DNA of 64,000 nt, from NCBI RefSeq assembly GCF_000730645.1, contig NZ_BBIU01000028.1:62001-126000 (forward strand), given 5' to 3'. The number at the start of each line of letters is the position of its first letter. The stretch's first letter is position 1. Below the pieces are notes generated by a model, which saw nothing but the letters and a program-made list of their open reading frames with translations, was not told the DNA's origin and made no database searches. A program made the translations under genes and the position numbers. This document shows positions 61,388 through 64,000 of this stretch, piece by piece. Source of the DNA: Pseudomonas parafulva NBRC 16636 = DSM 17004 (GTDB taxonomy: Bacteria > Pseudomonadota > Gammaproteobacteria > Pseudomonadales > Pseudomonadaceae).

Positions 61388-62335
61388 TCAGACCAGCCTT
61401 GCGTCCAGGCTGTTCTGGGCCAGGCGACGAGCCTGGTCTTCGGTCATGCCCAGGTGAGTATGCAGGGCATGGAAGTTTTCCGTGACGTACCCGCCGAAGT
61501 AGGCAGGGTCATCGGAGTTCACCGTTACCTTCACACCCCGTTCCAGCATGTCGAGGATGTTGTGCTGGCTCATGTGGTCGAACACGCACAGCTTGGTGTT
61601 GGACAGCGGGCACACCGTCAGTGGGATCTGCTCATCGATGATGCGCTGCATCAGGCGCTCGTCTTCGATGGCGCGTACACCGTGGTCGATGCGCTTGATG
61701 TGCAGCAGGTCCAGGGCTTCCCAGATGTATTCAGGCGGGCCTTCTTCGCCGGCATGGGCGACAGCAACGAAGCCTTCGCTGCGGGCTCGGTCGAACACAC
61801 GCTGGAACTTGCTCGGTGGGTGGCCCATCTCCGAGCTGTCCAGGCCAACGGCGATGAATGCATCGCGGAAAGGCAGTGCCTGGTCGAGGGTTTTGTGCGC
61901 TTCGTCTTCGCTCAGGTGGCGCAGAAAACTCAGGATCAGCCCGCTGCTGATGCCCAGTTGCTGGCGGCCGTCCTTGAGCGCCTGGTTGATGCCGTTGAGT
62001 ACCACTTCGAAGGGTATACCGCGGTCGGTATGGGTTTGTGGGTCGAAGAACGGTTCGGTGTGGATAACGTTCTGCGCCTTGCAACGCTGCAGGTAGGCCC
62101 AGGTAAGGTCGTAGAAATCCTGCTCGGTGCGCAGCACGTCTGCGCCCTGGTAATAGAGGTCGAGAAACTCCTGCAAATTGTTGAAGGCATAGGCCCCACG
62201 CAGGGTTTCGACATCCGCCCAGGGCAGGGCGATCTTGTTGCGCTCTGCCAGGGCGAACAGCAACTCGGGCTCCAGCGAGCCTTCAAGGTGCAGGTGCAGC
62301 TCGGCCTTGGGCAGGGCGTTCAACCAGTCATACAT
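61388..62335 (-). CDS. add: Adenine deaminase (adenosine deaminase family, type 2)
   Basis: 315-residue TIM-barrel metal-dependent deaminase. N-terminal KAELHLHLEGSLEPELL (metal HxH), HAGEEGPPEYIWEAL, GLDSSEMGHPPSKF, and the metal/catalytic VNSDDPAYFGG block. Closely related Pseudomonas proteins act on adenine rather than adenosine, so adenine deaminase (to hypoxanthine) is more likely. The ATG at 62335 (MYDWLNALP) is the usual family start; a TTG five codons earlier is less likely. Confidence 0.92.
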   Translation of the reverse strand: MYDWLNALPKAELHLHLEGSLEPELLFALAERNKIALPWADVETLRGAYAFNNLQEFLDLYYQGADVLRTEQDFYDLTWAYLQRCKAQNVIHTEPFFDPQTHTDRGIPFEVVLNGINQALKDGRQQLGISSGLILSFLRHLSEDEAHKTLDQALPFRDAFIAVGLDSSEMGHPPSKFQRVFDRARSEGFVAVAHAGEEGPPEYIWEALDLLHIKRIDHGVRAIEDERLMQRIIDEQIPLTVCPLSNTKLCVFDHMSQHNILDMLERGVKVTVNSDDPAYFGGYVTENFHALHTHLGMTEDQARRLAQNSLDARLV

Positions 62336-62420
62336 ATAAGGTGTTCTCAATCAGGTACGGTTGTTGCCATTCTACAGGGCCTGGCCCGGCAATGCGCCGG
62401 CCAGGCTGCAACCCGGGGCA

Positions 62421-63107
62421 TCACCAGACCAAGGGTTCACCTTTGTAGTTGATGAAGTGCACGCCGGCGTGGCCGCTTTGCGCCTTGATCTGCTCGACCA
62501 TGCCACGGGTACTGGTGAGTACGTCGATCTCGGCGTTTTCGCCACCCATGTCGGTTTTCACCCAGCCTGGATGCATGGCGAGCACGCAAAGGTCGGTGCG
62601 CTGCTGAGCGACCGCGAAGCTGTTGATCATGGAGTTGAGCGCGGCCTTGCTGGCCTTGTACAGGCAGATTTCACCGCCATCGGGGGTAGCTACGCTGCCA
62701 AGCCCCGAGCTCATGAACGCGAGCACGCCGGTACCCTCTCGTACCTGGCCCACCAAGCGGCCTGCCAGGCGAATGGGTGCGACGGCGTTGGTCATGAACA
62801 GGTCGCCGATGGCCTGTGGCGTGACAGCCTCCAGGTCTTGTGGCAGTGGGCCCATGACCCCGGCGTTGATGAATATCAGGTCGAATACCTGTCCTGCCAG
62901 CCGCTGTTTCAGGCCGTCCAGTTGGGCGGTATCGTTCATCTCCAGCTGTTCGATGCGTACCCCGGGGGTATCTGCCAATGCGCCAGGCTGCTGCGGGTTG
63001 CGCACAGTGGCGGTAACGGCCCAGCCGTCTTCGTGCAGGCGATTCACTAGGCCGAGCCCGAGCCCGCGAGAGGCGCCAATGACCAGGGCAGTTTTTGCTT
63101 GCGTCAT
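62421..63107 (-). CDS. Short-chain dehydrogenase/reductase
   Basis: 228-residue classical SDR. NAD(P) loop ALVIGASRGLGLGLV, NAG-like FINAGVMGP, catalytic Ser in FMSSGLGS and the YKASKAAL (YxxxK) pair. Expected to act on a small carbonyl or alcohol; resembles the CsgA/C-factor-like SDR group. ATG 63107 with GGAG 9 bases upstream. Confidence 0.9.
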   Translation of the reverse strand: MTQAKTALVIGASRGLGLGLVNRLHEDGWAVTATVRNPQQPGALADTPGVRIEQLEMNDTAQLDGLKQRLAGQVFDLIFINAGVMGPLPQDLEAVTPQAIGDLFMTNAVAPIRLAGRLVGQVREGTGVLAFMSSGLGSVATPDGGEICLYKASKAALNSMINSFAVAQQRTDLCVLAMHPGWVKTDMGGENAEIDVLTSTRGMVEQIKAQSGHAGVHFINYKGEPLVW

Positions 63108-63503
63108 GCTCAGGTGCTCCCATTGATAAGGTTGGAGGAAGGCCATGAGAATAATCCACAGCCCCATTACTTGGGCAGAGCATTTGCGCGCTGACGTGGT
63201 AGATGAACCACTGAACAAATAATGATCAGTTGCTTGCAGCCCACGTAAAGCGTGGCCTGCCTCCAGTTGACGCACGGCTTATCCACAGGCTGCTCCACAG
63301 TAAATGTGTGCAACCGCGTTTCCCACAGGCGCTAGCTGCTGCGCGGAGGGGTGGGGATAACTGGCCATGAATCATGTACTTACCGCTGTCATCATAGTGT
63401 GATCAAAATATGACCAATGCCCTCTAGGCCTTGCTGGTCAAGGGCTGCAACAGAATGCCCCAAGGTTATCCACAGCCCGGCCCACAGTTGTTGTGGGCAA
63501 CCC
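63108..63503. other. Intergenic region with a cluster of DnaA-box-like 9-mers
   Basis: Two perfect TTATCCACA boxes (63279-63287 and 63466-63474), plus one-mismatch copies at 63152-63160 (TAATCCACA) and 63352-63360 (complement, TTATCCCCA). An A/T-rich patch lies around 63370-63415, and a hairpin CCCACA-gttgt-TGTGGG at 63481-63497. No gene is supported here. Confidence 0.5.
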
Positions 63504-64000
63504 TCAGCGCCTGGCCAGCAGAATTCGCCCGCGACTGAGGTCCGCCAGGTGCTGCTGGAGCGCACCGAGGTGGGCATCCCCAATGGCCACCTGCAGGTCT
63601 ACGCCGTTGGCGGTGAACTGCTCGTCCACAACCAGGCCGTCAACCTCTGCGATACGCAGTTTCACCAGGGCCAGCTCGCTGAATGTGCAACTGCAGGTGA
63701 AATCGCTGCGTTGTACCAACAGCCTTTTGGCCGCTTGCTGCAAGCACTTGTTGGCGCCCCCGCCATAGGCACGGGCCAACCCCCCAGTGCCAAGCTGAAT
63801 GCCGCCGTACCACCGAATCACCAGCACCACCACCTGGTCGCAGTCCTGCGCTTCGATGGCCGCCAGGATAGGCCGCCCGGCTGTGCCGCCGGGCTCGCCA
63901 TCATCGCTGCTGCGGTACTGCTGGCCCAGTTTCCAGGCCCAGCAGTTGTGCGTAGCGGCGAGGTCACTGTGGCGCTCGATGAAGCTCATGGCCTCGGCAG
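63504..64000 (-). CDS. yigZ: IMPACT/YigZ family protein, N-terminus outside window
   Basis: C-terminal ~165 residues of a ~195-residue YigZ/IMPACT protein; the frame is open to the window edge. Seen: THNCWAWKLG, SDDGEPGGTAGRPIL, VVVLVIRWYGGIQLGTGGLARAYGG (the UPF0029 signature) and the DUF1949 C-terminal domain. The role in bacteria is unclear; eukaryotic IMPACT inhibits Gcn2. Confidence 0.9.
   Translation of the reverse strand, partial: AEAMSFIERHSDLAATHNCWAWKLGQQYRSSDDGEPGGTAGRPILAAIEAQDCDQVVVLVIRWYGGIQLGTGGLARAYGGGANKCLQQAAKRLLVQRSDFTCSCTFSELALVKLRIAEVDGLVVDEQFTANGVDLQVAIGDAHLGALQQHLADLSRGRILLARR

Overview
The window looks like a chromosomal segment of a Pseudomonas putida-group bacterium. 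The evidence is high GC with strongly GC-biased third positions, the gene order (ppa, eutBC, mpl, aco, accBC, speA, alpha-2-macroglobulin/pbpC, cueR/copA, adenine deaminase), and short REP-like hairpins between genes. It is mostly conserved core genome. I see no prophage, insertion sequence, CRISPR array, rRNA or tRNA.

Layout. 1-5 kb: end of a TonB-dependent siderophore receptor, a LexA-like regulator whose S24 domain has lost its catalytic residues, inorganic pyrophosphatase, MtfA peptidase, a DedA protein and a GNAT acetyltransferase. 5-12.7 kb: an ethanolamine module (eutC, eutB, permease, acetaldehyde dehydrogenase exaC) facing its sigma-54 activator EatR, with a -24/-12 promoter and a pair of 16-bp palindromes between them. 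12.7-17.4 kb: mpl-ubiX-lipoprotein, facing an NAD(P)-binding protein and a MORN-repeat/caspase-like (C13) lipoprotein. 17.6-22.9 kb: acetoin dehydrogenase acoABC with divergent acoR, a sigma-54 promoter and a 17-bp palindrome; acoX and the alcohol dehydrogenase known from other P. putida strains are not present. 23-27.3 kb: aroQ-accB-accC and dsbD. 27.4-31 kb: a chemoreceptor and a double-receiver diguanylate cyclase. 31-36.8 kb: a DUF2333 protein, a NUDIX gene broken by one amber codon, a SUI1-type factor, speA and a MATE transporter. 37-44.7 kb: alpha-2-macroglobulin lipoprotein and PbpC. 44.7-48.5 kb: a PprB-like regulator beside an FppA-like prepilin peptidase with no pilus genes, two DUF4136 lipoproteins, cmoM and a MazG-like enzyme. 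48.6-53 kb: MaoC, high-molecular-weight FabG, thiolase and an AraC regulator. 53-58.8 kb: a dCACHE chemoreceptor, then copper efflux (copA-cueR, copZ) with two recognisable CueR promoters. 58.9-64 kb: Bcr/CflA transporter, a small conserved-looking ORF, a winged-helix regulator, adenine deaminase, a short-chain dehydrogenase, a DnaA-box-rich gap and a partial YigZ protein.

How the genes work together. Ethanolamine is imported, split by EutBC to acetaldehyde and ammonia, and the acetaldehyde is oxidised to acetate. Acetoin is cleaved by AcoABC to acetaldehyde and acetyl-CoA. Two neighbouring C2 pathways therefore converge on acetaldehyde, and each is governed by its own AcoR-type sigma-54 activator. 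AroQ/AccBC supply aromatic and fatty-acid precursors. Mpl, PbpC and the alpha-2-macroglobulin act in envelope maintenance. CopA, CueR and CopZ handle cytoplasmic copper.
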